Source of the DNA: Agrypnia vestita
Lineage: Eukaryota; Arthropoda; Insecta; Trichoptera; Phryganeidae
Assembly (NCBI GenBank): GCA_016648135.1
Contig: JADDOH010005117.1
Location: forward strand, 156,131-220,130
Direction: 5' to 3'
DNA: 64,000 nt
The notes below the pieces were generated by a model. It was not told the origin of the DNA and did no database searches. It saw nothing but the letters and a program-made list of their open reading frames with translations. How positions within the stretch are numbered: position 1 is the stretch's first letter; the number at the start of each line of letters is the position of its first letter. This document shows, in pieces, positions 31,504-43,333 of this stretch. Both the position numbers and the translations under genes were made by a program.

Positions 31504-34500
31504 ATGCCAGATCAGGAACAACGAAGTCCAAATGCGCTAATGGAAGCAATTACCTTCCCGGAACATCAAGAAAATCCGCAGGCAATTCCTAATCAGCCGC
31601 GACAGCCCTCGAATCTACAGGTACTAACCCCCTGATATATTTAACACACCAATCGTGACAATTTTCTTTTTATTGCTGAAAAATAGGTACCTACCACTCA
31701 AGTAGTTATGTAGTATCACTTGTATATTATATTTATACGAAGACGCGCTATAGATTGATATTCGACATGTTTTTCCTGTAGAATCTGGCGAATTTATTCA
31801 AGTGAGTGAATTTTTAATTCATGTCGAATAATAAATAACATTAAATATATTCTCAAAGCAGTCATCCAAAGATTCATAAACACAATCACATGTGTGCATC
31901 AAAATGTAATAATGGAAGTGCCTAAATAAATTGATTACAACTGAATGCATCAATCTGTCATGTAAATGCAATAAAGTAGTTGATTTAAGTTGTTTATGTG
32001 AGGTACCATGGCAACCATTATGTTTTTATGTTATTCTTTAGTGTATTAATATTTTCAAAAATTATGAAAAAGGGTGTTTGCATTCTATTGCAGTACTGCA
32101 CATTTTCCAAAATGGCTGCAACAAAAGTTAGGTGTTTGATAGGAAAAATATGGTAAAAAGTACAAAATAGTGAGTTTTATTGAATGAATGCTCATTTTCA
32201 CAAATGATATCATTGAGTATAGTTTATTTTAAGTATGTTAATATACCGAATGCTATTCTGAAACTGAAATGGTTGTTGATAGCCGTGGTATGCGGGGTTC
32301 ATATATATGAAAAGAAATTAGCTTCTAGAAATTAGCATACACAATATAAATTGTAACTCCTCATTTGTGCAATATCGCTATACATATCTAGGGAAAAAAT
32401 ATTTTAACAGCCTGCTGTACATCATTACAAAGGTTCCTACAGAAAGCAATCAAAGATTAAGATTTTTGTATTAAGAATATACAACAACTTCATTTAAAAC
32501 AAGTACCTAATTAAAAAAAATTGGAAGACACGCTTTTATATACTCGTTCTTTACTTTTTCTTTTTAATATCACCCATGCAGTATCCAGCTTTAAATGCTA
32601 AACTTTAGGGCTGAGCGCTCAATAATTTTGGAAAATAATTAATTTAAATTGAAATAATGATAAAATCATGTCAAAAAAGATTTAATAGTATATAACCGTC
32701 CACTTGACATACTTAAATGTGGAAAGTTTCACAGCTGTAGCTAGTGAGCTCAAGTTATTGAAAAATCAATCACAAGATTCCACCGCAAACAATGGTCAAA
32801 GAGGGGTAAATAAAAGCATGTAAAAATAGGCACCTGTGTATCACGAACTTATAAAATAAAAGCATAAACATTTGAAAAGCAAATAACAAATCTACCATTT
32901 TGTACACCTTTTGATCCGCCCATCCGCTCGCATCAAAAGTTTAACATCGAATCTACGTGTTCCTTAATAATGATTAGAAAACATGTCGTTGCTCAAGATG
33001 TCAGGTTGATGTTATTCACAAATTCATCGATTTTATTTTCTGTTACGCCTTGTCAATTTTGCCAATCATTTTTTCTGGTATATATTATAAAGTCGATTTT
33101 TTTTATTCATTTTTAAAAAACATTTTGATATATTATTTTCAAAATTAATTACCTTACTATCCTGGTTAATCGAAAGTCTACATAATCATAATTATAAAAA
33201 TATTGTGAATCTTAAGTTGAAATATTTTTCTTTGTGTAGGGTTTGCTGAGGTTTGCAACGGAAGTTACAAGGAACGAAGACGCACCGGGTACTTCAAGTT
33301 TACCAATGGATGAAGAGGTAATATATCCCTATCACATTTGAAGGCTTCACAAATCATGTTCTGAAAACTCTTCAATATACAGGGTTTCTCGTAGGTACTA
33401 GCAGAAACTTCGTAAAAATCTTCATCATTTAATTTATAATAGAAAATATTCTTTACACCTTGTGTAAAATGCCAGCAGTAACACATATGGGTGACATCAA
33501 ACATTGCATTTTTTTTTTTCAACATTTCTGACTTATTTTCTGTAAAACATTGGGACTATCACTACAGAGCCTTATGTAAATGCTAATGTGTTTTTAATAT
33601 TCCATATAAGTTACTATAGTCCAACATTTTAAGAAAATCAGTCATAAATATTGGAAAAAAAATGTAGACTTTGATGTCGCTTGTCTCCATAACTGTCAAC
33701 ATTTTAACAATTTCTATTAAAAATTTATTGAAGAAGACTTCCCCGAAGTGTTTGCTACTAGCCATGAGACACTGTTTATTTATTTAAAATTTTTATAATA
33801 CAATTATTTTAAACTTGTTACTATTTTATTTTATTATTATATTACCAACTATATATTATTACCAAATACTATATGTATATTATTACCAACTAAATATCAG
33901 CATGTATAAATGTTTTTCATTATCTCTCTGGAAAATTACATAAAACATTTCATTTTATGCAGTATTAACTAATAAAGTAACTCTTGAGCGACATAATCGC
34001 ATCAGATATTTTTTATAATAAGTGCTACAGATAAATGTCGAATAATGGTCCAAAGTAAAATCGATTGTTTCTGCAAAAAACATTTTTTGAAAACGATTTT
34101 GATAATCGCCAGTGATGTGAAGATTGTATAATATATTTATGCATATTCCATCATTATTACGTACTAGCTGTAACCCGTCAAAAATGACATACATTTGCAT
34201 GTCAGTTCCTAAAGAATAAGTATTCAAAATTTGGGTAATATCTGTTAAACGGTGTAGATTTGTATGTATAGCGGCCCTCGTAACCCAGTGTGCATGACAC
34301 AGACTTCTTACACCGAGGATTCCAGGTTCAATTCCTGTCGAGGTCACAAGTAATCTTTGTGATTTACTCAAGCCTGGATGTTTTGTGATGTGTATTGGAC
34401 CTCTCAGCCTGTTGAAATGTAAAAAAAAATAGAAAATGTATCATGGTTAGAAGGTGTAGTATATGGGGAAAGGGGGAATTTTGTTTAAGTATTCATCTAT

Positions 34501-37500
34501 AAAAAAATTATATGAAAGTTACAGAACAAAACATACAAGAAGTTCGGGACAGACAGACAATGAAATTATTATTATTGTTTATTAAATAATTTTGTTGCTT
34601 GGGATTTTTATCGTGTATGTTTTGTATTTGGACCAAATTTCAATGGGTTTTTTTTCATAGGACCAAAAGATTGTGGACCTTATGTCATAGGACCTTGTCT
34701 CCATGGACATTTTGACATTAGACAAAATGTCTGTGGTCCTTTCGTCATTGGACAGATAGCAAAATTATTCTAATTGGGGTATAACTTCAGCCTTCATTCA
34801 ATTTTGAATAGAAAATATTCCTTGCGTGTTACAAATGTTCTTACAAATGTCGACAGTTACGGAGATAAGCGTCATCAAAGTTTGCATTTTTTCTTCAACA
34901 TTCTGGCTTATCTTCTGTAATATAGTTAATTCCAAGTACAGCAATTACTAGCGTATGGAAATGGTCAGGACAAAACATTAAAAAATCAATTTTTCTTTTC
35001 AGAGAAGAAAGTTTTTGGAGGATGCCATCAGCAGCCTCACAGTAGACGTGACGGCGGAGATGCAGACCTGCATCAGCATCCTCAGTGACCACGAGATCAT
35101 CTCGGAGATTAACTGCGACTCTGAAGTCCCCGACGACGTGTTACAGGCATTTGACTCACTAATGGACATCGTGATAAACCTTGACATGTCCATCGGTACG
35201 GCAGATCAATTATTTTATTTTCCAATAAAATATTGTAATTGGGTGTCGCGTTTATGGTGAATGCTTTTTAAAACATAGATTACATGATTATTTGATTCAG
35301 GCTTTTGGAATAAATTTAAAAAATATATATTTCTTCGTATTCTTATTCTTAGTCTTATTATAATATTGAATATAGATAAAATGAAAACACCAATATCATT
35401 TGTTATCCTCTAAATGGGCATAGCAGACAAAAAATACGATGGCAAAAAAAATTACCCAATATGGTGTACCTGCGGCTTTTAAATTGAAATAATTGCAACT
35501 AAAATAGCAAATTCATTTCATCAATCACATTTTGCTGACTAAAACTCGCATCTAATAAGTGTCTTGTCTAATCAATAGATATTCATTTACGTAAAAAAAA
35601 ATATTTAAGTATCACACATACCTACTACAAGTCAGTACTGTTTCTAAAATTATTTTTCTACATTCTTTTTCACCAGTTTTAATGCTCTTGTGTGTTAGTG
35701 GGGGTAGTGGGTTTTAATGCAGTTATAATTTATCATATATGTATATGGTGAACGTTACATTTTGTATGGTGATCACTTTAGGTCATAAGCCCTTTGAAGA
35801 CTTCCTTTGAAGACCTAAAAGACATCCATACCTATTTTTCCTTTAAAATAAACATAACTTTGTTTCTATGAGACATCTATAATATGTCCCCCTGGGGTAA
35901 ATTCAGCACTGTGTTCTTGAAAATTTTGGACAAACTCAAAATATTCAAAATAAATAAAAATATTTTATCGTAACTATTTGAAAAAGGCAGGGAGCTGCGT
36001 GGTGGGGAGGGATTTTTTTTTTGTCATTATTTTGTTGTTTTATTGAAACAAGGCAAGGATCGAAGAAATTTTTTGAAATGTGTTATTATTTGAACCATGT
36101 GGAATCAAGTGAAGTATTTTTAACCTGTTGAAATCTCATGAAATAAAACCACAATGGATATACAATTTGGAAACTGTTGTAATCCTTAAAAATTTAATTC
36201 TGAAAAGACACAAATAATATCCGATCCTTGAATTGTTTCCGTTAATAATAAAAACCATCCCTACCACGCGGCCTCCCTGCCCCACACAAATAGAGTGATA
36301 AAATTTTGGATTTTAGTTAGATATTAACTATACTTGATGATGAGGGGGACTGCTCCTCTCGAAACTACAGTACTGCTAAACTCAAATATTATGGGTGTAG
36401 TACAAAGATTAAATAAAGATTATTTTGAATTCATAATTTTCGTGTCGATAATTAATATGTTTTTATTTCCAATTCTGGCTGATCATTGCCAAGGTTTCAG
36501 CCGTATTTCAATGATGATGTAACAAATCATTCCTTCGGGATTCATTTCTGCTTTCTTATCCTGGATTTTTTATATCCTTAACCTTATAACGGAAAGTCAG
36601 TTTCATCTACCATTGAATTCATTTAAATTCATCACATATTAGCGCATTTAAGATGTTTATTACCATCTCTTTTCATGTTCCCTGCAGACGAACCCGACAG
36701 AACGTGATCCAAGAAATAGAACATCCCGTACCCAAAATACATTTTTATATCACGCCTGCAGGGCTTTCAATAATAATTGTATCGATATTGACCTCTTGAA
36801 TACTGGTCTTACCGAATTTAAAATAATGCTTTATATTACATGTACTAAATCGACTTTGACCACTCACTATATCACGACTCCTACCTCTTATCATTTTTCT
36901 CCCGTTAATTAACTCATTTCTTCATATTCTTTTTTTCACATTCACTCTCTCACCTTATTTAGTCTTAATATTATTTGTCGCTTTCCACTATTCATTAATT
37001 AATTTAAAATAATTAACTCAAAAATATCGTATCTAGCTTTGTTATTAACATCTGTCAATCTTTTTAATATGTCTATGAAATGAACACTATGTTTTTGCAT
37101 TATAATGTTTAAAAAATTTCCCTGTATTAATTGATTGCATTTTTTTTTTAGGCTTTTATAAGCTGGATGGGTACAAAATTTTCCCCGTGTGTCTGAGCTG
37201 CGAGCACATTGACGTCCGCAGCCAGGCCTGCCAGCTGCTGGCCGAGATCTGCCAGAACAATCCCTTCTGCCAGTCCCGGGCCTTGGAGAGTGGCTTTATT
37301 CATATCATCCTCAACATCCTCAAAGGGGAAGAGAATGAGAAGGTGCTGAAGTCCGCACTCTACGCCGCGTCGTGTGAGTTGTCATTTCATTTATATTGTG
37401 ATCAGGTCCATCACTTACATTATACTAAGTTACTCTGAGATTTATTGCCTTTTACAACACGGGACGGCATGTGCAGGCCGTAAAACTATCCCAGCTCCAT

Positions 37501-40500
37501 GACAAACAATAATATTTTCATCTTGACAAAAAAAATCGTTATATATTTACGTAAATCTAGGGATGTGTCTTCGTACCGAACTAAAATTATTTCCTTATAC
37601 ATATTAACGAAATTTCGCTATATAAATACATTTTTGTATGAAAAATTTATTGTGGGGGATTAATTTTGAAAAAAAATTCGATATATGACATTTTTCGGTA
37701 TAACGGGGTTCGTTATAACGAGGTTCTACTGTATTGTTATCTATTTTTCCAAAGATTTGTAATAAATAATTTTGTCCCGCAGGTATGGTCAGAGACCATG
37801 ACCAGTGTGCCAAAGCCTTCCTGGGGGAGGGAGGCTGCGATTCCCTGATCAGGAGCATCAAGAGGCCTTGCAACACGCTTCGTAACAAGGCTGCGTTCAT
37901 CGTCTGCCATATCTATCCTCGATACCCAGAAATGAAAGGTGCGTACGTACTCACTTAAATTAGAATGTTACATTATTCAAAGTCTTCTGCACAACTCAAA
38001 TAAAATTTTATTTTGATACCAGACTGAATCAATTGAAGAAACTAAATTTGTAAAAAAAGTGTTATCATTTGTTTATGACAACTGTGTTTGTGTTAAAATG
38101 TTTAATTTTATTTGGAAGAAGTTATCGCTGACTTATTTTATTATTATTTCACGTATTTATGGACAGTTGTATTTCTAATACTTTGCTTGTGTTGGCCTGA
38201 GTCTGAAAATTGAAATTGAGTGAAGATTGAAGAAATTCCATAAATTCAAACATAAATAAACATTTTTCAGTACGGCCATCCAAGCATGATGAATTTGAAA
38301 AAATGTTTTTTTTTTTTCGCAATTGAGGACAGCAAATACGTAAATTTCAGGTATTTTAATACCAATCTGTGATGGGTCGAGTCGTATTTTTTCCAACTAG
38401 AGTAATTCAAGTTGAAATGTTGGCTGACTCGAGTTAACTTGACCCGGTGTCTATTTGAAAGTTGACACCCTTGGGTCATATTGCTCTGCTGGTACTTCCT
38501 ACATATACAGTAAAACCCCATTAATTCGAATCCCGATAATTCGAAATTTGCCATAATTCGAAATTTTTAAAATTTGCAAGTCCCAAAATGTAAATTTCAT
38601 AGTAAATTAACCCCGATAATTCGAAAACCCCGGTAATTCATAATTCAAAATATTTTTTAGCCCCCGGCGCCATAAATCAATACATTTTAGTTCGCGTAAT
38701 TCGATTTTTTTTTTAATTTTGACGAAATATTTCAATTTTTTTCACAAGTGAGAACAACAAATATGTCAATATCGGGTACTTTGAAATGTCGCGATCTTTG
38801 TATTAGCATAATAAATATTACGTTTTCGAAATGTTTCTTGCAATATGAAAAACAGACATTTTTCACAAAATTAATGGCTTTTTCGTGAGTTTTATGATTC
38901 TTGGCGTATTTCGAAATCAATTCACGGTACCTTATGGAATGCCCCTTTTCTATACATATTGTGACGCGATCCCTAAAATTGGGGAATCCTGTGTTTGCTT
39001 TCTTCAGTTGGCTGCCTTGATATGCGCGGATAGTTTAGTTTGCGGCGTTCACGCTAATTCTCATACCTAAACGCATTTTAAATTGTTTTTATGTTTTTAA
39101 ATTTGTCTTTAGTTCTTTTTTATCCCTAATAACTGTGTTTGTGTTATTAAAATGTTTAATTTTCTTTTTAAGATGTTATTAGTGACTTATCTTATTGTTT
39201 CACGTATTTATTATTGGTTTGAACCGGAAAAAAGGTGGAATCAAAAATTAAGCTTGTGCGAAGATTGAAGAAGCGTTAATTCAAGTGTAACAAAACATTT
39301 TTGAATATGGCCATCCATCCAGACATGACGGAAATGGAAAAAAATATTTTTTCAAGATTGAGAACACCAAATATATATAAATATAGAAATATATAGATTT
39401 CTTTTAATATAAGCATAAATTTAACAAAATTAACGGTTTTTTCGAGAGTTTTTGGCAAATTTCCATCGGTTTTTTTTTGTACCTAAAATTTCGAATTAAC
39501 GGGGGCCCCTATAATTCGAAATTTATTTGTCGTGTCCCTTGAATTTCGAATTAACGAGGTTTTACTGTACTCTTACTCAATATAGTCAACATGATTCAAA
39601 TAAGCTTTTAGAACAATAATGTAAGTAAGGGGGGACGAGGATAAATAATGGATTTATTTATTAATAAAGAGCCAAGTATTAACTTTATTTTGCTGTACAC
39701 AACCTTATGATTTTTCTTCAAGTGATTTATTAATGTGGAGGTGTTTCCTATGTCCTTATAATTACGGGCACATAATTTGCATTTGACTCTGTTGTCATTA
39801 TTACTTTTGGAAAAGAAAACTCTCATGCGACGCTCTTTATTTTTTTCTGCAAACACGTATCACTATTACTATTTGTGGAAAATCAAACACAGGTAATTAA
39901 TAATTACATAAATCACTTATAGAACTATCACGATCACTAGAAAATTAAATTAATGTAAACAACAAAACAAACTGAACTGAGTGAGATTGTTCGTTCAAAC
40001 GGGCTCGGGCTGCCCGCCGCCGATAGATGATTTCGCAAAGGCCAAGTGTCGTAGGACTCGATTCCGACAATAGTCGAGCCGAGCACCATTCGCGAGCTCG
40101 ACCCGCGAGCTGAAGTGACAATACACATGCGGTTGTGTGTGTTTTATCACTTCAGTTAACGTTCTCGTGTATTTCGAGTGGTTGAGCTAACACTCGCTGG
40201 CAGTGTAATTGAGTTAATCAACATTTGTTATGAGTTATGAGTTTAAGGTTGTTATGAGAGTACGAGATATGAATTAGTAAATTAACTCGACTCGCCCATT
40301 GCTAATTCAAATGGCGCAATTAGCATAATAAATATTTCATTTTCAAAATGTTTTTTTTTTGTACAAAAAACACGTTTTTATGAAATTAACGGCTTTTTTC
40401 CTCGAGTTTTACGATTTTTGGCAAATTTAGAAACCTTCTTTTGGTATCTTGAATTTAGAATTAAAGGGGTTCTGCGCGTAATTTGAAATGTTTTTTGGGT

Positions 40501-40914
40501 CTCTTGAATATTGAATTACAAAGTTTTACTGTAGAATATATAAATGAAAATTTAGGTCATACTTTATATGATTAATTACAATGTATTTCCATTTTTCTCT
40601 TTCTAGATAAAACGGTGAACCTGGTAAACGCGTTGGCAACCGCTCTAAAAGACTTGGTGGATGACAACCCGGGACACCTACTCAACGCTTTGCGCATCAT
40701 AGTCACCGGCACGGTGGACATGGAAGTGGCGTCAGAATGCACAAAGCCTGAACTGGCGCTGAAAGATACGGTAGAAAGACACTTGGGGTACTGCGAAACC
40801 GACTGCACATCATATATGGAGGAGATCGATTACTGTAACGACATCCTGAAGGTGCTGGCTCTGTCCGAAAATAATATTTTAAGTAGTTCTGGCGATGAAG
40901 GAATTGATAGATAA
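31504..40914 (+). CDS. HSPBP1: Hsp70-binding protein 1 / Fes1-type nucleotide-exchange factor
   Basis: Cytosolic armadillo-type cochaperone that binds the Hsp70 ATPase domain and promotes ADP release. Six coding exons join in phase: 31504..31620, 33240..33317, 35003..35195, 37152..37373, 37783..37938 and 40607..40914. That is 1074 nt, or 357 residues plus stop. All introns are GT..AG, in phases 0, 0, 1, 1 and 1. Residues 1-36 are a Pro/Gln/Glu-rich leader. 'NLQGLLRFA' (37-45) and 'EERRKFLEDA' (64-73) match the conserved Fes1/HSPBP1 N-terminal segment. Exons 3-6 hold alpha-helical armadillo repeats: 'FDSLMDIVINLDMSIGFYKL', 'SQACQLLAEICQNNPFCQ', 'LKSALYAASCMVRDH', 'LRNKAAFIVCHIYPRYPEMK' and the C-terminal 'YMEEIDYCNDILKVL'. 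Length is close to vertebrate HSPBP1. I chose the Met at 31504 because no upstream in-frame exon is evident. The introns (about 0.4-2.7 kb) are full of transposon remnants and the exons look intact. Confidence 0.93.
32650..32835 (+). repeat. Dispersed repeat R4, copy 2 (HSPBP1 intron 1)
   Basis: It aligns with 15625..15830 in ordered blocks, for example 'aatcatgtcaaaaaagattt', 'agctagtgagctcaag' and 'aatcacaagattccaccgc'. Confidence 0.5.
33360..33690 (+). repeat. FB1-related fragment (HSPBP1 intron 2)
   Basis: It contains 'acatcaaacattgcattttt', 'caacatttctgacttatttt', 'actatagtccaacattttaa' and 'gactttgatgtcgcttgtct'. These are FB1 blocks from both arms, with the centre deleted. The minus-strand frame 33265..33525 is not a gene. 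Confidence 0.55.
34163..34575 (+). mobile_element. RTE-like fragment with nested SINE-A (HSPBP1 intron 2)
   Basis: The left end 'agctgtaacccgtcaaaaat', then 'catgtcagttcctaaagaat', and the right end 'gggacagacagacaatgaaa', then (tta)n, match 3043..3512 and 44530..44713. Between them lies a SINE-A (34265..34430). Confidence 0.6.
34265..34430 (+). repeat. SINE-A (tRNA-derived)
   Basis: Head 'gccctcgtaacccagtgtgc'; B-box region 'ccaggttcaattcctg'; then 'gaggtcac', 'gatttactcaagcctggatg', 'ttgtgatgtgtattggacct' and an A-run. The minus-strand frame 33955..34371 crosses it and is spurious. Confidence 0.75.
34631..34759 (+). repeat. 15-bp phased degenerate repeat
   Basis: Eight and a half units in exact 15-bp register: gaccaaatttcaatg, ggttttttttcatag, gaccaaaagattgtg, gaccttatgtcatag, gaccttgtctccatg, gacattttgacatta, gacaaaatgtctgtg and gtcctttcgtcattg. 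Each starts with GAC or a variant. A similar 15-bp array lies at 57687..57783. Confidence 0.85.
34785..34925 (+). repeat. FB1 fragment (HSPBP1 intron 2)
   Basis: 'agttacggagataagcgtca', 'tcaaagtttgcattttttct' and 'ggcttatcttctgtaa' follow FB1 order. It ends about 75 bp before exon 3. Confidence 0.6.
35746..35882 (-). repeat. FB2 foldback, one arm (HSPBP1 intron 3)
   Basis: 'gtgaacgttacattttgtat', 'gtgatcacttta', 'ggtcataagccct', 'ccatacctatttttcc' and the end 'tatgagacatctataata' match the arms of the FB2 elements at 60498 and 61751. The other arm is absent. The following 'cagcactgtgttcttgaaaa' also follows the FB2 copy at 61751. Confidence 0.7.
36333..36370 (+). repeat. Degenerate hammerhead-core-like motif (HSPBP1 intron 3)
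   Basis: 'cttgatgatgagggg', a short loop and 'cctctcgaaactacagt' give a TTGATGA box, a strong stem and GAAAC, but a pairing stem I is not found. The downstream text ('attatgggtgtagtacaaag') resembles the flank of the 22.6-kb motif. Confidence 0.35.
37590..37731 (-). mobile_element. Tigger/pogo-like element end (HSPBP1 intron 4)
   Basis: Read on the minus strand, the end is CAGTAGAACCTCGTTATAAC then GAACCCCG, followed by TA at the insertion edge. This is a typical Tigger-type terminus. The left limit is uncertain. It stops 51 bp upstream of exon 5. Confidence 0.6.
38060..38340 (+). repeat. Partial duplicate of pogo-element interior (HSPBP1 intron 5)
   Basis: 'acaactgtgtttgtgttaaa', 'atgtttaattttattt', 'tgaagattgaagaa', 'tacggccatcca' and 'gaaaaaatgttttt' recur in order at 39119..39370 inside the pogo-like element at 38508. 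Confidence 0.6.
38508..39567. mobile_element. pogo/Tigger-like non-autonomous element (1060 bp)
   Basis: The left end CAGTAAAACCCCATTAATTC and right end (inverted) CAGTAAAACCTCGTTAATTC are flanked by TA. Several inner repeats of 'ataattcgaaat' are present. No transposase can be read; the frame 38885..39070 is short and unassigned. Shorter relatives are at 40317..40531 and 46592..47036. Confidence 0.8.
39608..39856 (-). pseudogene. BED zinc-finger fragment of a hAT/ZBED transposase (HSPBP1 intron 5)
   Basis: An 82-codon frame with a basic start, then 'NRVKCKLCARNYKDIGNTST' and 'LINHLKKNHKVVYSKI'. Cys26-x2-Cys29 and His45-x4-His50 form the BED zinc-binding set found at the N-terminus of hAT transposases and ZBED proteins. 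The dimerisation/catalytic part is absent, so this is a truncated transposon relic and not a host gene. Its finger residues are all intact. Confidence 0.65.
40317..40531. repeat. pogo-like element, right-end fragment (HSPBP1 intron 5)
   Basis: 'attagcataataaatatttc' and 'ttacgatttttggcaaattt' match the interior and right side of the element at 38508. It ends 'ttgaattacaaagttttact' and then 'g', flanked by TA. Confidence 0.6.
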
Positions 40915-41043
40915 ACTATTCAGTCGAGTTACTAAAGCTAACTTAAATTCCATATTATATATAAGTATATATCGTTAATTTTCATATTAAGATTTTTTAT
41001 CTCGAATGCATTTTATAATATGAATGCACACTTATTTATTAAT

Positions 41044-41049
41044 AATAAA
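41044..41049 (+). terminator. Candidate polyadenylation signal of HSPBP1
   Basis: AATAAA lies 130 bp after the HSPBP1 stop, in an AT-rich 3' region. Confidence 0.5.
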
Positions 41050-41203
41050 TTGTTTAATGTAGACAAAATATTGCTGTTTATGTCTGATTGTGTACTACAG
41101 AAATAACAAATCATTCATTGAATTGGGTAAAACTGGTTTCATTTCACATACCACGCACATCCAGCAGAGAGCAGTGGACTACAGAGATTTTCTTTTTTAA
41201 ATA

Positions 41204-41566
41204 GGCATGATGACAGATTTTTAACGTTCTATGAGGTAATTACTAAAAACATTATTTCAGTAATAAACTAAGTTTTTACGCACATATTTTTAATTTCGCC
41301 CGAAAACGACCGCAGGTGTTGTGCGGGCGTCTACATGATGTCAAGCCTAAGTGAACACTGCATTATGTCTATGACAACAGTTCAAGGAACACAGCGATGG
41401 TTACTAAACGACGTGCCGTCATTCACTCTGAATGATGTTTCAATTAAAATGGCCGATTGCAGAATTTTATACTTTTTGTTGAAAATCGTATTAAGCTCAA
41501 TGTGTGTAAATTAAAACTGGATCATTTTTTAGAGTCCTTTCAAATTTTCAATACTATCATCATGCC
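41204..41566. mobile_element. TA-flanked MITE, copy 2
   Basis: The ends GGCATGATGACAG and CTATCATCATGCC are inverted and TA-flanked. The body matches 4813..5236 block by block. It is the better landmark because its flanks are not other transposons. Confidence 0.8.
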
Positions 41567-42037
41567 TATTTGCCTTGGGCTCGGCGACGGATATATTCGG
41601 CTCGGCGTGACAATCTTTTTTAAATCTCACATATCCTTGTACTGTACTTGGCGTTTGTGTAACAAACACCCACCAGCGACCTCACTTCAGTCTGTTGTAC
41701 CAGGTGATCTCAGATCTTGCATGCAAAGACTGATGAGATTTCTTTGGATTAGATTAATCAACATTCCATAAAACAAGAATACACAACCCTGATTCTACAG
41801 TATTCTATACTCGAGCCATCTTAAGATGGCATTTTTGACAGATCGTAATAGTGTTGTGACACACAGACACACTTAAAATCATTAACGAAATAATTCAGTC
41901 GAAAAAAAAATTCGTCGCACGGTGTGAGTTGAGAAAGTCTTTGCACATAAAAAAGGTTATAGAAGAATAATTAAACACATTTTTCTTAGATAAAAATATT
42001 TACTTGAATGTTTCAATCTGATTCATCCCCATTACTA
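41567..42037. other. Intergenic, unassigned
   Basis: No gene is seen. A 16-bp palindrome (gccatcttaagatggc) is at 41815..41830. Confidence 0.35.
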
Positions 42038-42586
42038 TCACCTCTCCATTGAACTATAGTCGCTGCTATCATTTCCTAAATTAATTATAATATCATTATC
42101 TAAAATATTATCGATTCTAATATCTCTTTCGTAATCTTCCTTTATTCGTCGCACGGTTCTATTCACTACATTAGCCCAGTCTGTTTGAGTTGTACGTTGA
42201 CAAGCTTCTTCTAATAATTTTAACATTTTTGATGTCGTAAATGGAGGTTCTGTATTATGCCTTGCTGCATATCCCTTGATTTGAGCCCATATCAATTCAA
42301 TTGCGTTGTATTCGCAATGGTAAGGCGGTAATCGTATTACTTGGTGCCCATATTCCGATGCGATTTCATCAATGACGTACCGTGATTTTGCCGGCTTGTT
42401 TTGTTTTAATAATTGAAGTAACTCCGCTTTCAACATGTCCATATTTGCATCTATGCCAGTTTTTTGAAGCCACGCAACGATATCAGCTTTCTTTTGGGAC
42501 TGAGCAGGCGGCTTATCGATCTTCATCGAGTGGTACGGGGCATCGTCCATTATTATTATAGATGGTTCGGGAAGGCTACACAACAT
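42038..42586 (-). pseudogene. DDE transposase C-terminal part (IS630/Tc1-like), intact frame
   Basis: A 182-codon frame without interruption. 'IIIMDDAPYHS' (residues 10-20) carries a catalytic-type Asp. 'RLPPYHCEYNAIELIWAQIK' (85-104) carries the 'P.Y....N.IE..WA..K' block whose Glu97 would be the last catalytic residue. Between them lies a helical insert ('IVAWLQKTGI', 'LKAELLQLLK', 'YVIDEIASEYGHQ'). The tail is acidic (Asp/Ser-rich). I know this layout from insect transposon-derived proteins of the DDE_3 type. The N-terminal DNA-binding part and first Asp are missing upstream of 42586, so it is a fragment or the last exon of a domesticated gene. Confidence 0.65.
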
Positions 42587-42589
42587 TGT

Positions 42590-43329
42590 GTATCATCTTT
42601 ACCAATCTATGTCTTGCCCATAGGATTATATATTTTACTGGAACCGCAAGAATGAATTTACTGAGTTATTCAATAATATATGCCGATTACCGCGGCATTT
42701 TCAAGAATTAATTCACATTTAATTCGGTTAAAAATAGTAAACATGATTTTACGAGATTCTAAGTTATACTATTACATAGATCTCAACTAAGCGCATCCTT
42801 TCTTAAGATATCTCATTAAATATTTCATCAAACTTAAATATTTCATTGTTTTGTAGCCGTTTTCTTTGCCCTCTAATAAAGCCGTAGAAAAATATCATAT
42901 TTAGAAGGCACAATCGATCTGTCAGATTTGTTGTGTTATTTTGGATACTTATTCTGCGTATTCTACGCATATTATACAGGCAATCAATATCCTATAACAT
43001 TTTGAATCATTTCGTTCATTCCATATTGAATGTTGATGGACATCACTACTCTGGTGTTCGCGCAATAAAGTATAGCATTTGTCCTCCAATGTTTAGCTGT
43101 CGTTAATTACGAAACTTCATGTAAGTCTAAACGTCAAAAGTGCCATCATACAGTGGCCGTACTGTAGGATTTTAGATAAAATTTTGTGAAATAAACAATA
43201 ATAATCGATAAATAAACAAAACTATCTTCACTCAATGATGACTCTTTTTTATATGATTATATTGTTCCTTTAGAGGTAAAACTCACTCCAGATCAAAGTG
43301 ATATCGGAGTGGTTTTGAGATAATGATGT
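42590..43329. other. AT-rich intergenic, no gene
   Basis: No domain was found in frames read upstream of the transposase fragment. Confidence 0.35.
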
Positions 43330-43333
43330 TTAA

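Noticed and set aside
33955..34371. 138-codon minus-strand gene
   Set aside because: It crosses a SINE-A and an RTE-like fragment. The frame is incidental.
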